IMG/VR virus record: IMGVR_UViG_3300046464_000129
Coordinates: 1 to 64,000 of that record
Length of the DNA stretch: 64,000 nt
DNA from: a virus
Reading direction: 5' to 3' (one strand)
A program made the translations under genes and the position numbers. Below the pieces are notes generated by a model. The model made no database searches, was not told the DNA's origin, and worked only from the letters and a program-made list of their open reading frames with translations. Below are positions 42,975 to 51,067 of this stretch, piece after piece (position 1 is the first letter of the stretch; each line of letters starts with the position of its first letter).

Positions 42975-43713
42975 TCATTGCCTTTAATAAACTAAATGTT
43001 TGTTCCCACCCATTTACTTGATAACACTTATCGTTATTATTATTACGTTTGATTATAGCATTTTTAAGAGGTTCGTCATTACCGCCTGGTTGCATCATAT
43101 CACCAAAAAAGTATATGTTCATATTGTCAAAGTCATTTATAATTTGTCCTTTGTCTGCTCCTACTTGCATTATATCTACACCAGTTGATCCTGCTACTTG
43201 AGCCCTTACACCTTTAGATTCAAATTGTCTATTAAACTTTTTACAGATGTATTCTCTTTCATTGGTTTTCTTATCAAACTCTTGATATTCTGATCTATCG
43301 TTATCATACTGCTCTCTGTCTTCTTTAGCAGACTCTGTTCCTCTACCTAGTATACTAAAATTACATAAGCCTATTCGTTCATCAATGTGTTTACCTATTC
43401 GTTTTTTAAAATCTGATTCATCTAACATCTCTTCTAAGAATGTTCTTATCTCTTCACTAATTTTCCAATCATTTGAGTATATGCTTTTGTCACCTTCGTA
43501 TACATCATTGCCACTACATTGATATGCTTTCTTAGCCATACTATAGTTTGCTTCACCTAATTGTTCAACTGTTTTATATTTGTCACTACCAGTTACTATA
43601 TAAACATTATTGTTAGTACAAAATTCATAAAAGAATTTTGAAAACTCTGGATCCATTAAAGTTCTACTAGGTGTTAATGTTCCGTCTACATCAAAAATAT
43701 ATGCTCTAGGCAT
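42964..43713 (-). CDS. HAD-family phosphomannomutase-like protein
   Basis: 249 residues from the ATG at 43711-43713, chosen for GGGAG upstream. D-V-D-G-T-L-T-P-S-R (nucleophile motif), L-G-R-G-T-E, D-I-M-Q-V-G-A-D-K and F-F-G-D-M-M-Q-P-G-G-N-D match the eukaryotic-type PMM branch of the HAD superfamily. It may interconvert or dephosphorylate a sugar phosphate, in line with GalE, the UDP-sugar dehydrogenase-like protein and the glycosyltransferase elsewhere in the window. Confidence 0.82.
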   Translation of the reverse strand: MPRAYIFDVDGTLTPSRTLMDPEFSKFFYEFCTNNNVYIVTGSDKYKTVEQLGEANYSMAKKAYQCSGNDVYEGDKSIYSNDWKISEEIRTFLEEMLDESDFKKRIGKHIDERIGLCNFSILGRGTESAKEDREQYDNDRSEYQEFDKKTNEREYICKKFNRQFESKGVRAQVAGSTGVDIMQVGADKGQIINDFDNMNIYFFGDMMQPGGNDEPLKNAIIKRNNNNDKCYQVNGWEQTFSLLKAMNDS

Positions 43714-44704
43714 TTGCACTCCCATAACTTGAATTTAAATATTGTGAATGATCCTGTGCTTTTTCAGATACTCTTTGCATATCCCATTTGCCACAGAACT
43801 TCATAAAATGAATACCTACTTGTGACTTAGGTTGCTTCTGCACTTGTTCAACAATAGCACCATCTAGCTTTTGTTTAATCTCATCTGGTTGTGCATTAAG
43901 ATCAATTAACTGTAAATTACGTTGATAGTCATCAAGTACTCTGTGTTCTACATTCTCATGATCAACCCATCGTTGTAACATAAAGTTATTCCAATTAAAG
44001 CCTTTTGCACCTTTATCAGCAAAGGCTTCTAGCATACCTACTTTATTCTTAGTACCTTTTTTACGAGCACCAGGAAATGCACTAAAGATATTATCACTAG
44101 TATCACCTCGTATACACTTCTCAAATAATAAGTATTCTGGGTCTCCTAGTAACTTAGGTTCTTTAGTTTTCTTATCAATAATAGCTTTACCACTATCATC
44201 AAATATGCCATCTATAGTAATTAATTGTCCCATGATACCATTGTATTGTGTTACATTCTCTTTAATAAGCTGATAGAAGTCACTATCGCTACTTACTATA
44301 CAATGTTTATCATTAGGGTGATTGTGAATCCAACGTGCAATAAAGTCATCTGCTTCGCACTCTTTGTTTTGTAATACTGTACAATTTGTTTTGTCTTTAA
44401 AGAACTGTTGCAGTTCATCAAATGCTTGCCAAAACTCTTCGTCTTCAGTTTTCTCTTGATCTGTTAAAGCAGACCTTGCTTCAGCTCTGTTACGTTTATA
44501 AGGCTCGTATGCGTCTTTACGCCAGCTACGTCCTTCTAAGCATAATACAACGTGTGTGCCTTGTTGCTCACGCCACACCTTGTTAATACTATTAAAAATA
44601 ATATGATATGACATACCAATCTTAGTTTTCATATCACTTCCTCTTACAACGTGCCTTGCTCTAAAAAACATATTAGCGGCATCAACTAAAATATAACTCA
44701 ACAT
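43706..44704 (-). CDS. 5'-3' exonuclease / FEN-like RNase H (T4 Rnh type)
   Basis: 332 residues. L-V-D-A-A-N at the start, R-K-D-A-Y-E-P-Y-K-R-N-R, E-C-E-A-D-D-F-I-A, S-S-D-S-D-F-Y-Q-L and I-R-G-D-T-S-D-N-I give the ordered acidic residues of the flap endonuclease family. T4 RNase H of this type removes RNA primers and 5' flaps on the lagging strand. It is slightly longer than T4 Rnh (305). It overlaps the downstream phosphatase by 8 bases. Confidence 0.93.
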   Translation of the reverse strand: MLSYILVDAANMFFRARHVVRGSDMKTKIGMSYHIIFNSINKVWREQQGTHVVLCLEGRSWRKDAYEPYKRNRAEARSALTDQEKTEDEEFWQAFDELQQFFKDKTNCTVLQNKECEADDFIARWIHNHPNDKHCIVSSDSDFYQLIKENVTQYNGIMGQLITIDGIFDDSGKAIIDKKTKEPKLLGDPEYLLFEKCIRGDTSDNIFSAFPGARKKGTKNKVGMLEAFADKGAKGFNWNNFMLQRWVDHENVEHRVLDDYQRNLQLIDLNAQPDEIKQKLDGAIVEQVQKQPKSQVGIHFMKFCGKWDMQRVSEKAQDHSQYLNSSYGSANA

Positions 44705-44734
44705 TTTATTCCTTATAATTTAAGTTTATAGAAT

Positions 44735-45019
44735 CTACGACGTAGATTCATCTTCTGCAATTCCTCTGCATAGTGTAGTAAACCATGCATCGACTGTTTC
44801 ATTTTCATCTTTGCCACTATAACCTGCTTCTTCTAATTTAGTTACAAAGTGTTTGTTCCATTCTAACTCAAAGTATCCATCTCCTGGATTCTTTTCATCA
44901 AACTTAACATCAATTACTTTTACAAAAGGTTTGCCTTCGGCTGTTGCTTTTTCTTTGTCAGACATTATTTGCTGTCTATTGCTACTACCTGACATTAGAT
45001 TTTTTAGTTTTTTAAACAT
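44735..45019 (-). CDS. Conserved-type phage hypothetical protein
   Basis: 94 residues. S-D-K-E-K-A-T-A-E-G-K-P-F-V-K-V, then N-P-G-D-G-Y-F-E-L-E-W-N and V-D-A-W-F match a small acidic hypothetical I recall from T4-like cyanophages and relatives. No function is known. Confidence 0.78.
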   Translation of the reverse strand: MFKKLKNLMSGSSNRQQIMSDKEKATAEGKPFVKVIDVKFDEKNPGDGYFELEWNKHFVTKLEEAGYSGKDENETVDAWFTTLCRGIAEDESTS

Positions 45020-45022
45020 TTA

Positions 45023-45454
45023 TCATCCTATAAGTTTTGCTATTGAATCTTCTGAATATTCTCTAGCACCTTCATCGTCGCCATCACACTCAAGCCTATC
45101 TGCTATTCGTGTTGCTCCGAGTGCTTCCATTCGTGCATCTATCTTTTTACCTGCACCACAGAAATTTGTATGAGAACTATCACCTAATGCACATACTGCA
45201 TATTTTGTTTTACTTAGATCAAGTTCTGCTTTTTCTAGTTCACTATAAAAGTTTTCACCATTAGTAGGTACATCACCTTGTCCTGTGCTACTAGAAACAA
45301 ATACAACGTTTTCCATTGCTTGGAAGTCTTCCATTGAAACATCATTCATTTCAAATATTTCTACGCCTTTATCTTTTACTTTTTCGTGTACGTCAATTGC
45401 AACATCTTCTGCGGTTCCAAACATTGACGCCCATAATATATTTACTTTTACCAT
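45023..45454 (-). CDS. Flavodoxin
   Basis: 143 residues from the ATG at 45452-45454, with GGGAG upstream. W-A-S-M-F-G-T-A-E (FMN phosphate loop), S-S-S-T-G-Q-G-D-V-P and A-L-G-D-S-S-H-T-N-F-C-G-A-G match the flavodoxin/MioC-type fold. It could deliver electrons to radical SAM enzymes (as flavodoxin does for several bacterial rSAMs) or to other flavoprotein partners. It follows metK and has its own host-type promoter inside the metK end. Confidence 0.92.
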   Translation of the reverse strand: MVKVNILWASMFGTAEDVAIDVHEKVKDKGVEIFEMNDVSMEDFQAMENVVFVSSSTGQGDVPTNGENFYSELEKAELDLSKTKYAVCALGDSSHTNFCGAGKKIDARMEALGATRIADRLECDGDDEGAREYSEDSIAKLIG

Positions 45455-46536
45455 CCTATTTTCTCCCACGGTACATCTTTATTTCCAAAATGTCCAAATG
45501 TACAATTCTTACTATACATATAATACTTGAATAAATCGAATTTGTCAATGATTCCTTTTGGTGTTAGGTCAATATTTTCTTTAATAAACTTTTCAATACT
45601 TTTGTTATGTCCATTACTATCAACGTATATACTTGTTGGTTCTTTAATACCAATAGCATAACTTAATTGGATACTACACCAATCAGCCATATTGTCTGCT
45701 ACAACGTTTTTTGCTAACCAACGTGCCATATATGCCGCACTTCTATCTACTTTCGTAGGGTCCTTTCCGCTAAAAGCGCCACCACCGTGAGGAGCAAAGC
45801 CCCCATATGTATCAACGATAATCTTTCTGCCTGTAAGGCCAGTATCACCGTCAGGACCGCCGATAACAAAGTTACCGGTTGGATTAAGATGCCATGTAGT
45901 ATTTTCATCATATAAACCTTCCAATACTGTCATTCCTGCTAACTTACATATATTTCTTGCTTGTTGAATTTGTCCTTCGCCATGTTGACTACTGATAATA
46001 ACTTGATCTACTCTTTTGGGTATACCACCTACGTATTCAATACTTACTTGTGATTTACTATCAGGACCTAATACGTGTTGTCTTTGTGTTTTTAATTGTT
46101 TAAGAATCTCGTGTGAATAATGTATTGGTGCTGGTAAGTATGATTCATTCTCATTACAAGCATAACCAAACATAATACCTTGATCTCCTGCACCAAAGTC
46201 GTCTGTACCTAATCCAATATCTGCACTCTGTGAATGTATTTCATTGTAGACTTTTAATTTATCCCAATGAAATCCATCTTGTTCATAGCCTATTTCTTTT
46301 ACTTTGTTTCTTACAATTTGTTCTACTTCTTCTTTTGTTACATTAAAGTTTTTAACTTCACCTGCAACGGTTACAAGATTTGTTGTTACAAGAGTTTCAA
46401 CTGCTACTCTTGTGGTATCATCGCCATTCTTTAGACCCGCATCAACTAGAGCATCACTAATTTGATCTGCTACTTTGTCTGGGTGCCCGTCACTAACACT
46501 TTCGCTAGTGAATACGTAATTACCTATCTTTGTCAT
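45448..46536 (-). CDS. metK: S-adenosylmethionine synthetase
   Basis: 362 residues. S-E-S-V-S-D-G-H-P-D-K at the start, G-A-G-D-Q-G-I-M-F-G-Y-A, and G-G-G-A-F-S-G-K-D-P-T-K-V-D-R-S are diagnostic MetK motifs. It makes SAM from methionine and ATP, the cofactor of the numerous rSAM enzymes and methyltransferases in this genome. It is slightly shorter than E. coli MetK (384), with catalytic motifs intact. It is coupled to sufE by an ATGA-type overlap. Confidence 0.97.
   Translation of the reverse strand: MTKIGNYVFTSESVSDGHPDKVADQISDALVDAGLKNGDDTTRVAVETLVTTNLVTVAGEVKNFNVTKEEVEQIVRNKVKEIGYEQDGFHWDKLKVYNEIHSQSADIGLGTDDFGAGDQGIMFGYACNENESYLPAPIHYSHEILKQLKTQRQHVLGPDSKSQVSIEYVGGIPKRVDQVIISSQHGEGQIQQARNICKLAGMTVLEGLYDENTTWHLNPTGNFVIGGPDGDTGLTGRKIIVDTYGGFAPHGGGAFSGKDPTKVDRSAAYMARWLAKNVVADNMADWCSIQLSYAIGIKEPTSIYVDSNGHNKSIEKFIKENIDLTPKGIIDKFDLFKYYMYSKNCTFGHFGNKDVPWEKIGW
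45520..45548 (-). promoter_or_regulatory. Host-type sigma70 promoter inside metK, for flavodoxin
   Basis: -35 TTGACA at 45543-45548, 17-base spacer, -10 TATTAT at 45520-45525, lying in the last codons of metK and about 66 bases before the flavodoxin ATG. It would let flavodoxin be made independently. Confidence 0.7.
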
Positions 46537-46931
46537 ATCGATTCTATCCTTTTTATTATTGTCCCAATTAAACTACCTAACCCATTTCTTCTTTGTGGTG
46601 TTAACAACTGTTGAATGTTTAACTTTTCAAAGTCTTCTAGTTTAATTTTCTTAGCATCAGCAACTGTTTTATCTGAAAAACAATCACATACAATACTTGT
46701 TATTCCTTTAGTGATCATTGCATCACTGTCGTAGTAAACTTTTACTTTATCTTCTACAATTCCTACATCAACCCATATCTTTGACATACATCCACCTATT
46801 AAACGATCTTCTGTTCTTAGTTCTGGTGGTAGGCTAGTTTCTTTTCTAGCTAACTCAACTAGATACGTTAGTTTTTCTGTACCATCTTCTATGAGATCTA
46901 AGTTCTCTGCCCATTCTGATATACTTGCCAT
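46533..46931 (-). CDS. sufE: SufE-type sulfur acceptor
   Basis: 132 residues. R-L-I-G-G-C-M-S-K-I-W-V holds the sulfur-accepting Cys (C48) of SufE, and L-L-T-P-Q-R-R-N-G-L-G is the typical helix. SufE takes persulfide sulfur from a SufS/CsdA desulfurase for Fe-S cluster assembly. No desulfurase gene is in the window, so a host enzyme would have to donate. It starts on a TAATG junction with iscU and overlaps metK. Confidence 0.93.
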   Translation of the reverse strand: MASISEWAENLDLIEDGTEKLTYLVELARKETSLPPELRTEDRLIGGCMSKIWVDVGIVEDKVKVYYDSDAMITKGITSIVCDCFSDKTVADAKKIKLEDFEKLNIQQLLTPQRRNGLGSLIGTIIKRIESI

Positions 46932-47317
46932 TATCTATGCATTCTATTTTTGTTCTGATAATTCTTTACTGCTGACTTAATAGCATCTTCCGCCAATACA
47001 CTACAATGAATTTTAACTGGAGGTAATGATAGTTCATCTACTATGTCCATATTTTTAACTGCCTTTGCTTCTCCTAGTGTCATACCTTTAATCATTTCTG
47101 TTACAAGACTGCTACTAGCAATCGCACTTCCACAACCGTATGTTTTAAAACAAGCATCTTCTATAACTTCGCCTTCTACTTTAATTTGTAACTGCATTAC
47201 ATCACCACAAGCAGGAGCACCTACCATTCCTGTTCCTACCTTAGGATCTTCTTTATCCATCTTACCTACATTACGTGGATTATTGTAATGATCCATAACT
47301 TTTTTACTGTAAGCCAT
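46931..47317 (-). CDS. iscU: IscU/NifU-type Fe-S cluster scaffold
   Basis: 128 residues. Three conserved cysteines are present: P-A-C-G-D-V, Y-G-C-G-S-A-I-A and K-I-H-C-S-V-L-A-E-D-A-I. The last follows P-P-V-K-I-H-C, a variant of the LPPVK HscA-binding motif. Its length equals bacterial IscU. It would assemble clusters and pass them to apo-proteins such as the rSAM proteins. It is linked to sufE and metK in one operon. Confidence 0.96.
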   Translation of the reverse strand: MAYSKKVMDHYNNPRNVGKMDKEDPKVGTGMVGAPACGDVMQLQIKVEGEVIEDACFKTYGCGSAIASSSLVTEMIKGMTLGEAKAVKNMDIVDELSLPPVKIHCSVLAEDAIKSAVKNYQNKNRMHR

Positions 47318-47628
47318 TATGCTACTCCAAAATAATATTTCACAAGTCCCATTATAATTAATGTTACTAATACCCCATTAAGCATGATAAGAGCCCTATC
47401 ATGCCAAAGCATTCCAACCCAAAACCAACCCATAGTTCCAAATAATCCAAACCATAAATCAACTTGTGGTACAGTACCTGTTGCTCTAGCAACGGTTGCA
47501 AAAAGAATTAATATACTTGCTGTCCATTTTACATACCAAGATAAATCACCCTTTGGTGTAACTTTTTTAAATACCCTTGTAGAGTTAAGTTCTTTTATCT
47601 TGTCATCCAATTTCTTTTTATATTCCAT
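47317..47628 (-). CDS. Small membrane protein
   Basis: 103 residues. A soluble N-terminal 30 residues is followed by hydrophobic helices at about 33-47, 56-73 and 80-98. No family is recognised. It lies between queE and iscU on TAATG junctions; the operon position does not define a role. Confidence 0.78.
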   Translation of the reverse strand: MEYKKKLDDKIKELNSTRVFKKVTPKGDLSWYVKWTASILILFATVARATGTVPQVDLWFGLFGTMGWFWVGMLWHDRALIMLNGVLVTLIIMGLVKYYFGVA

Positions 47629-48524
47629 TATGTTCCTATAGCATTACCAAACAAGTAAACGTGTACTCTTGCCGCAACATTGTACCCACGTTTAAATGCT
47701 TTTTCTGCAACTTTACCTGCACCTGCAGTCTGCTCTTCTTCTCTAGCACCTGTTGGCATAACCCATACGGGCCAGTCAACACCTGCATCTTTAAACTGTT
47801 TAATTACTGATTCCATCTCATCCCACTCTCTATCTTTAGGACCTACTACAAATTTTAATTGCCCTTTACTAGATAGTTTTCTGTACTCTGCAACTACTTC
47901 AGGCTTAATTGCTTTACCAGGAGCTTCTCCTGATACTGTAAATAGTTTAGGACTACAACTAAAAAATATTTCTGTATCAATTCTCTTAACCCATTCCATA
48001 AATGGTTCTCTGAGTTTTTGTGTACCATTTGTTTCAAATGTCATTGACTCTGGTAAGTTATTTTGTCTTTCAAGTTCTTCATATATTCCTACTGTAGCCA
48101 TTTGCCCTGTTGCCATTAATGGCTCTCCGCCTGTAATACATAAATGCTGTCTTTGCCCTGTAACAGGATGTAAAAACAATCCATCAGGGTTACTTTCATT
48201 TTTCATTATGTCTACAATTTTATTTGCTAATACAGAAGGAGTTTCTTGACCCATAAGACTTTTAAACTTCTTGGCCCACGTGTAACTACTATCACAACCT
48301 TTTTCCCATACAGGCAAGTCTTCAACTCTCTTTACACTTGATACATCAAAGTCTTCAAATGGTAAATCATATGTTTCAGGATTTGTAGGATCAATCTGCC
48401 CAAACCCACTACATTGTAAGTTACATAAAAAGAATCTTATCCAGGCAGTTGGTACTCCTGTATAATGTCCTTCACCTTGTATAGAATGAAATATTTCTGA
48501 GTAGTAATACTTTTTCTCTTCCAT
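47628..48524 (-). CDS. queE: QueE-like 7-carboxy-7-deazaguanine synthase
   Basis: 298 residues. S-I-Q-G-E-G-H-Y-T-G-V-P-T-A-W-I-R-F is the QueE signature. C34 and C38 (LCNLQCSGFG) are followed by a long insert before G-C77-D-S-S-Y-T-W, so the cluster loop is CX3CX38C instead of CX3CX2C. I-T-G-G-E-P and T-N-G-T-Q are present. QueE converts carboxytetrahydropterin to CDG, the entry point to preQ0 and to 7-deazaguanine DNA bases. FolE, QueD-like and DpdA-like genes lie at 56-62 kb. Confidence 0.9.
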   Translation of the reverse strand: MEEKKYYYSEIFHSIQGEGHYTGVPTAWIRFFLCNLQCSGFGQIDPTNPETYDLPFEDFDVSSVKRVEDLPVWEKGCDSSYTWAKKFKSLMGQETPSVLANKIVDIMKNESNPDGLFLHPVTGQRQHLCITGGEPLMATGQMATVGIYEELERQNNLPESMTFETNGTQKLREPFMEWVKRIDTEIFFSCSPKLFTVSGEAPGKAIKPEVVAEYRKLSSKGQLKFVVGPKDREWDEMESVIKQFKDAGVDWPVWVMPTGAREEEQTAGAGKVAEKAFKRGYNVAARVHVYLFGNAIGT

Positions 48525-48556
48525 ACTATTTATATTCCTTCTGTTTAAATACTAAG

Positions 48557-48591
48557 AAAAGATCCGTAATTGTAGGCACCACGGATCTTTT
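48557..48591. terminator. Rho-independent terminator, symmetric
   Basis: Eleven-base stem AAAAGATCCGT / ACGGATCTTTT with a 13-base loop and T runs on both strands. It lies 14 bases downstream of the glycine-zipper gene stop and before queE on the minus strand. Confidence 0.85.
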
Positions 48592-48604
48592 TATAAATTT
48601 TGAG

Positions 48605-49114
48605 TTATTGTCTTTGAAATGTAAGTTCAAAAACTTTACCGTTTTGATCAGTAAATCTAATTGTACTGTGGCTATATACGTTTTGTTGAACTGTGTTATA
48701 TGTTGTATTAGTTTCACAGATTGTTTGTCTCTTATAACCAACAATATTATTGTTATTAGTTTGAGCATTATTTTTACCAATCTTAGAACCAATTATAGCA
48801 CCAACACCTGTTGCAACTTTACTACCATCGCCACTTCCAATTTTAGATCCAATTACTCCACCAATGATAGCACCTAGTATTTCTGCACCATCTGTATTAC
48901 CACCTGTGTTTCCATATATTGGAACATCAACTTCTCTACAAGTTTGTGTAGATGGATTAGGTGTTCTAATTGTTTTAGTGATATAATGATCTTTGATGTA
49001 TGCCCTATCTGTTTTTACAGGATCAGATGTAAATCCACCTGCACTAGCAGTTGAAGCATATGTTAAAATTATTGCAACTGTTAATGTTACAATACTAGTT
49101 ATTGTTTTTCCCAT
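48605..49114 (-). CDS. Exported glycine-zipper protein
   Basis: 169 residues. A signal peptide ends near S-T-A-S-A-G-G. The middle has G-A-I-I-G-G-V-I-G-S-K-I-G and a second G-A-I-I-G-S-K-I-G, a glycine-zipper pair like that of outer-membrane SmpA/17-kDa-antigen-type proteins. Two cysteines may form a disulfide. It could insert into or alter the host outer membrane. It has its own host-type promoter and terminator, so it is a single-gene unit. Confidence 0.85.
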   Translation of the reverse strand: MGKTITSIVTLTVAIILTYASTASAGGFTSDPVKTDRAYIKDHYITKTIRTPNPSTQTCREVDVPIYGNTGGNTDGAEILGAIIGGVIGSKIGSGDGSKVATGVGAIIGSKIGKNNAQTNNNNIVGYKRQTICETNTTYNTVQQNVYSHSTIRFTDQNGKVFELTFQRQ

Positions 49115-49889
49115 TTGTAACCTCCTTGATTAATAGGGTTTCATTTACCTTAACAACGTTCTTTATTATACTATGATTTAGGATATTTGTCAATGCTTTT
49201 AGATCTTTAGGAAAACAAGACCCACTATATCCTAGGGTTCCTTGAGAGTTTGGCACAAGCATATGTGTCGATCCTATAGTAGAAAATTTACCTAGTACAC
49301 TAGATAAAGTGCCATAGTTTACCTCAGGTTGCATTGTATCATATAGTTCATGAAACCATGCTACTTTTGTGGCTAACCAAGCATTATGGACATATTTTAT
49401 CATACTAGCTGTCTCTCTATTGGTAAATTCTGTAGCAATAGGTTTAGAATGAATTTCATTAAACAAATCTGCCCACCAAACGGCATCATCATATGCATTG
49501 TTATGATGGCCAAATATTTGTGTGTGTTGATTTGCAAAATCTTCTTTAGCACTTGCTTCTCGTAAAAACTCTGGATTATATACTACGTTAGGTACATAGC
49601 TACTTAATAAGTCTGATGTTACTGTACTCTTTAATAATACTTTAGTTCTGTAATCACATAGTTCCAATACTTCTTTAATATGTTTATCATCACATGAACC
49701 ATTTTCCATACTTGGAGTTGGTACACAAATAATTATACCATCTGTATTCATTATTGCTTCTGTTGGATCTGTGTCTGGGTATAGTTTAGGATCAACTCTA
49801 GTTACTTCTACTCCGCCTTGCTCTAAAAAGTCAGCAACTGTTCCTCCTACAAACCCACAACCAAATACTGCTATCTTATATGTCTTCAA
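49095..49889 (-). CDS. UDP-glucose/GDP-mannose dehydrogenase-like protein, C-terminally short
   Basis: 264 residues. G-C-G-F-V-G binds NAD, V-P-T-P-S and E-F-L-R-E-A are characteristic, and G-Y-S-G-S-C-F-P-K-D holds the catalytic Cys. Full-length enzymes have about 390-450 residues; the C-terminal UDP-binding domain is missing, so it may act with a partner, use another nucleotide sugar, or be inactive. The gene ends 20 bases inside the next gene's start. Confidence 0.85.
   Translation of the reverse strand: MKTYKIAVFGCGFVGGTVADFLEQGGVEVTRVDPKLYPDTDPTEAIMNTDGIIICVPTPSMENGSCDDKHIKEVLELCDYRTKVLLKSTVTSDLLSSYVPNVVYNPEFLREASAKEDFANQHTQIFGHHNNAYDDAVWWADLFNEIHSKPIATEFTNRETASMIKYVHNAWLATKVAWFHELYDTMQPEVNYGTLSSVLGKFSTIGSTHMLVPNSQGTLGYSGSCFPKDLKALTNILNHSIIKNVVKVNETLLIKEVTNGKNNN
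49165..49193 (-). promoter_or_regulatory. Consensus sigma70 promoter for glycine-zipper gene
   Basis: -35 TTGACA at 49188-49193, 17-base spacer, -10 TATAAT at 49165-49170, lying inside the C-terminal coding part of the dehydrogenase-like gene, about 50 bases before the ATG at 49114. Confidence 0.82.
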
Positions 49890-50642
49890 TTATCTATCCT
49901 TTAAATATTTTTGAAATGTTACTGTTCCAGTTTTTACTAGCTTTTTCCAATCTTCTCTTGGTTCAGTTTCTAATGCTCTTACTAGATTGTCGTACTCACC
50001 TTGACTTTCGTTTAATAGCCTGCCTATGTTCACAATATAGTTTGGAGCATTTTCTGCTAGATATGGAAAGTTTGTAGTAACATTTTTCATATCAATCATC
50101 TTAACATAAGTTGATTTTAATTTTTCTCTTCTTACTTTTGCACTATCATCTAAAGTTAAGTCATACATTCTTCTACCAATTAACCATTCGTAATCTCCTG
50201 AGATCATCATAATATTTTTATATACTTTACATTCTTTTGCGATGTCTGAATTAATTTGCCAAGTACGAGCTTTGTGTGGATTATGTTGTGCTGATAGTTT
50301 TAATGCAATGCTTGTAAAAGATTCATCATGCTTATCTGTCATAAAGTATTTTCTATGTTGTTCTAATGTTACAGTCTTATTATTAAATTTGTCTTTTACT
50401 TTTGGAGGTAAAAAATTACGATCAGTTGGCATTTTAGTTTCTAGATGCCAACTTACTCCATCACAACTATAATGTAATGGCAAATCAAATTCGTACTTTG
50501 ATCCTGCGGCGCCGGCGACTGGACTATATAGATACCTTCCTTTAAATTTAGGAAAGTTTGTATGTTGATTGATAAACCATAACAACCAAGTGCCGGGCCA
50601 ACCCGAATCATGCCAAACTAAAAATAACTTTTTATCCTTCAT
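49890..50642 (-). CDS. Hypothetical protein, possibly sulfotransferase-like
   Basis: 250 residues. The N-terminal F-L-V-W-H-D-S-G-W-P-G-T-W-L-L-W-F-I-N-Q-H resembles the phosphosulfate-binding entry of sulfotransferase-like proteins, but no second PAPS motif is clear. The C-terminal E-T-E-P-R-E-D-W-K-K-L is helical. The family is uncertain. It overlaps MazG by 11 bases and joins the dehydrogenase-like gene directly. Confidence 0.7.
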   Translation of the reverse strand: MKDKKLFLVWHDSGWPGTWLLWFINQHTNFPKFKGRYLYSPVAGAAGSKYEFDLPLHYSCDGVSWHLETKMPTDRNFLPPKVKDKFNNKTVTLEQHRKYFMTDKHDESFTSIALKLSAQHNPHKARTWQINSDIAKECKVYKNIMMISGDYEWLIGRRMYDLTLDDSAKVRREKLKSTYVKMIDMKNVTTNFPYLAENAPNYIVNIGRLLNESQGEYDNLVRALETEPREDWKKLVKTGTVTFQKYLKDR

Positions 50643-51048
50643 ACTTGTATCCGTGTAAACTACTGTACTTTTTTAATTTAAGTTTTTTAACTTGTTTACG
50701 TGCATTAATTTCATCTTTAGTAATAAACCCTGCATCTACTATCAAGTCAAGCATTAAAGCAACATCGCCAACTTCTTCAATAAGGTCCTGCATCTTTTTC
50801 TTATCTACACCCCATCTAGCAATTTTCATACATACTTGAACTAACTCACCACATTCTTCTGCGGTTATGCAAAATAGTTCTTTCTCTTTATTTAGATCTG
50901 ATTTAACTACTTGTTCTTCAAATTTCATTTCGTATTGTCTCCAGTCTGTGCTATATCCATCTGGATACTTGTTGGCAATACTTTCTTCTTGTCGCATTTT
51001 CCATAGCATCCAATCATAATATCTTTCTGGTTCACTGTAATCTGCCAA
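50632..51048 (-). CDS. MazG-like nucleotide pyrophosphohydrolase
   Basis: 138 residues. E-E-C-G-E-L-V-Q (ExxE helix) and L-I-E-E-V-G-D-V-A-L-M-L-D (EExxD helix) are the metal-binding signatures of the all-alpha NTP pyrophosphohydrolases. Phage MazG proteins hydrolyse (d)NTPs or related alarmones. The N-terminal 55 residues are specific to this copy. It is operonic with the hypothetical at 49890. Confidence 0.87.
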   Translation of the reverse strand: MADYSEPERYYDWMLWKMRQEESIANKYPDGYSTDWRQYEMKFEEQVVKSDLNKEKELFCITAEECGELVQVCMKIARWGVDKKKMQDLIEEVGDVALMLDLIVDAGFITKDEINARKQVKKLKLKKYSSLHGYKYEG

Positions 51049-51067
51049 TTCATTGTTCCTCTTCTAA

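Noticed and set aside
43118-43123. Another TTGACA-like hexamer on the minus strand
   Set aside because: It is inside the phosphatase gene, with no suitable -10 at 17 bases and no gene start nearby.
47680-48249. Plus-strand open frame of 189 codons
   Set aside because: It lies wholly antisense to queE, whose motifs are clear; low-complexity Ser/Leu-rich composition is typical of an antisense shadow.
48527-48534. Perfect TATAAATA just before queE
   Set aside because: It ends only two bases before the ATG, so a late-type start would fall at or inside the coding sequence; probably chance in AT-rich DNA.
48526-48792. Minus-strand frame within the glycine-zipper gene
   Set aside because: It runs out of frame through the signal-bearing glycine-zipper gene and across its terminator.
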